In this document: piece after piece, positions 5,602 through 5,994 of the stretch
How positions within the stretch are numbered: position 1 is the stretch's first letter
Layout of the letters: every line of letters starts with the position of its first letter
From: BPGX01 sp037447455
GTDB lineage: Bacteria > Bacteroidota > Bacteroidia > B-17B0 > Aurantibacillaceae
Assembly (NCBI GenBank): GCA_037447455.1
Contig: JBBIGQ010000035.1
Location: 1-5,994, forward strand
Direction: 5' to 3'
DNA: 5,994 nt
Translations under genes and position numbers: made by a program
The notes under the pieces: generated by a model
Seen by the model: only the letters and a program-made list of their open reading frames with translations
Told to the model about the DNA's origin: nothing
Database searches by the model: none

Positions 5602-5790
5602 TTAAGTTATATTGCCCGACCTTTTCTCTTCCAATTTTTTGATTCGCTGCCTTGATTGATAAATAACGCTCAAACAAGCATCGCAATAACTCTGTTTATT
5701 GATTTGGTGGGAGTGATGGTTGCGGATAACCAGTTTGTATTGTAATACTAACTGGATGATTCGCTGCCTTGATTGATAAATAACGCTCAA
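5602..5790 (-). CDS. Short His/Cys-motif ORF spanning a tandem duplication, uncertain
   Basis: From TTG at 5790 this reads 62 residues and includes one complete 39-residue unit plus the end of another. The unit contains HHSHQ then YCDACL, an H-x-H and C-x2-C arrangement that could bind one zinc, followed by the helical VIYQSRQRI. After the repeats the tail KKLEEKRSGNIT is charged and coiled-coil-like. The frame is open from 5880, but no ATG, GTG or TTG precedes the upstream copy's His/Cys motif. An in-frame ATG does exist at 5901, cut off by TAA at 5881-5883 (MYYTTN-stop). So the true start is unresolved: TTG at 5790, a non-standard codon such as CTG at 5850, or a gene broken by that stop. 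The repeats also carry operator-like dyads, so part of the sequence may be regulatory rather than coding. Confidence 0.35.
   Translation of the reverse strand: MSVIYQSRQRIIQLVLQYKLVIRNHHSHQINKQSYCDACLSVIYQSRQRIKKLEEKRSGNIT
5641..5757. repeat. 117-bp perfect tandem repeat, left copy
   Basis: Identical base for base to 5758-5874 and directly abutting it. The period of 39 codons preserves the minus-strand reading frame. Each copy contains a 6-bp hairpin CAATAA/TTATTG (5684-5701 in this copy) and a 26-bp dyad at its right end. Confidence 0.97.
5730..5755. promoter_or_regulatory. Operator-like dyad, box 1 (inside the left repeat)
   Basis: Inverted repeat with half-sites CCAGTTtGTATT and AATACtAACTGG around a GT centre; one mispaired position plus the centre. 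Size (26 bp) and symmetry suit a dimeric repressor. It lies within the His/Cys ORF. Confidence 0.4.
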
Positions 5791-5874
5791 ACAAGCATCG
5801 CAATAACTCTGTTTATTGATTTGGTGGGAGTGATGGTTGCGGATAACCAGTTTGTATTGTAATACTAACTGGAT
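5758..5874. repeat. 117-bp perfect tandem repeat, right copy
   Basis: Second identical copy. Identity stops at 5876, where the sequence changes to TATAATTAG. A third, diverged partial match to the last ~31 nt of the unit lies just beyond it, at about 5880-5905. Confidence 0.97.
5847..5872. promoter_or_regulatory. Operator-like dyad, box 2 (inside the right repeat)
   Basis: Identical to box 1, 117 bp away, and centred 34 bp from box 3. It overlaps the possible -35 (TTGTAT, 5852-5857) of a plus-strand promoter whose TATAAT lies at 5876-5881. Confidence 0.45.
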
Positions 5875-5881
5875 GTATAAT
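5852..5881 (+). promoter_or_regulatory. Possible sigma70-type promoter on the plus strand
   Basis: TTGTAT (5852-5857), an 18-bp spacer, and a consensus TATAAT (5876-5881). A second TATAAT at 5892-5897 lacks a good -35. Either would fire towards the terminator at 5938. AT-rich DNA yields such boxes by chance, so the support comes mainly from the flanking dyads and the terminator. Confidence 0.3.
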
Positions 5882-5882
5882 T

Positions 5883-5904
5883 AGTTTGTAGTATAATACA
5901 TACT
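5883..5904. promoter_or_regulatory. Operator-like dyad, box 3 (diverged copy)
   Basis: Half-sites AGTTTGTAGTA and TAATACATACT, 9 of 11 positions paired. It matches the core of boxes 1 and 2 at most positions, yet its mispaired positions are different ones, so symmetry has been kept while sequence drifted. A second TATAAT (5892-5897) lies at its centre. Confidence 0.42.
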
Positions 5905-5910
5905 GAAATT

Positions 5911-5949
5911 ATGGCAGAAAGAGTAAAATCAGTTTGTGCCTGCTGTTAA
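5911..5949 (+). CDS. Possible 12-residue Cys-rich leader peptide
   Basis: ATG at 5911 to TAA at 5947-5949 encodes MAERVKSVCACC. It is the first ATG after the possible promoter, and its last four codons (TGT GCC TGC TGT) form the left arm and loop of the terminator hairpin. There is no Shine-Dalgarno site. A leader peptide with regulatory Cys codons is one reading; a chance frame in a short RNA is equally possible. Confidence 0.15.
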   Translation: MAERVKSVCACC

Positions 5950-5962
5950 GGCAGGCTTTTTT
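5938..5962 (+). terminator. Intrinsic terminator, plus-strand orientation
   Basis: A perfect 6-bp GC-rich stem GCCTGC (5938-5943) with GCAGGC (5951-5956), loop TGTTAAG, and six T directly after it. On the minus strand the stem is followed by ACAAACTGATTTT, a weak tail. It lies just beyond the stop of a possible minus-strand gene at the right edge, so it could act between convergent transcripts. Confidence 0.68.
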
Positions 5963-5965
5963 AAT

Positions 5966-5994
5966 TTAATTCTCTAAATCAACGGCCTCGCCTG
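5966..5994 (-). CDS. C-terminal end of a gene entering from the right edge, tentative
   Basis: The minus strand reads GEAVDLEN then TAA (5966-5968). The composition suits a protein end and the terminator hairpin follows immediately, but only eight complete codons are visible, so coding status cannot be tested and no function can be assigned. Confidence 0.3.

Noticed and set aside
5641..5874. CRISPR array
   Set aside because: Two abutting 117-bp copies without spacers; repeats are too long and there are no cas genes.

Overview
The window is the packaging and early morphogenesis end of a tailed double-stranded DNA phage or prophage. Nearly every convincing gene reads on the minus strand, so the biological order runs from right to left. 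The core is a terminase small subunit (5366 to 5040), a terminase large subunit (5056 to 3875) with recognisable ATPase and nuclease motifs, and a portal protein (3108 to 1363). Two small genes (a basic 52-residue protein and a Com-like zinc ribbon) and an HNH endonuclease sit between terminase and portal. A 367-residue virion-type protein follows the portal, and then a secreted or fibre-like protein that runs off the left edge.

The genes are tightly packed: TerS and TerL overlap by 17 bp, the 52-residue gene starts 3 nt after TerL stops, it shares an ATGA with the zinc-ribbon gene, and the 367-residue gene starts 1 nt after the portal stop. This looks like one late operon. None of the starts has a convincing Shine-Dalgarno sequence. 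The AT-rich bases, the lack of SD sites, and the N-terminal signal peptide followed by an 'LGSSSQRW' fibre-like motif together resemble phages of candidate-phylum (Patescibacteria-type) bacteria. That host assignment is inference with modest confidence. TGA is used as a normal stop, so there is no sign of UGA recoding.

The right-hand 630 bp (5367 to 5994) is the least ordinary part. It holds a perfect 117-bp tandem duplication, three copies of a dyad-symmetric operator-like box, two hairpins with T-tracts that would stop plus-strand transcription, a possible plus-strand promoter with a 12-codon Cys-rich ORF running into one of those hairpins, and two short minus-strand ORFs (one with a His/Cys motif, one extremely acidic). 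It reads as an upstream control region for the packaging operon.

Two in-frame tandem duplications occur in the one window: 117 bp, perfect, near the right end, and 153 bp with a 159-bp period and four differences, in the virion protein. Both are multiples of three. They may be real recent duplications, although an assembly cause should be excluded for the perfect one. No capsid, protease or scaffold gene is visible, so the gene order after the portal is not the common portal-protease-capsid order.
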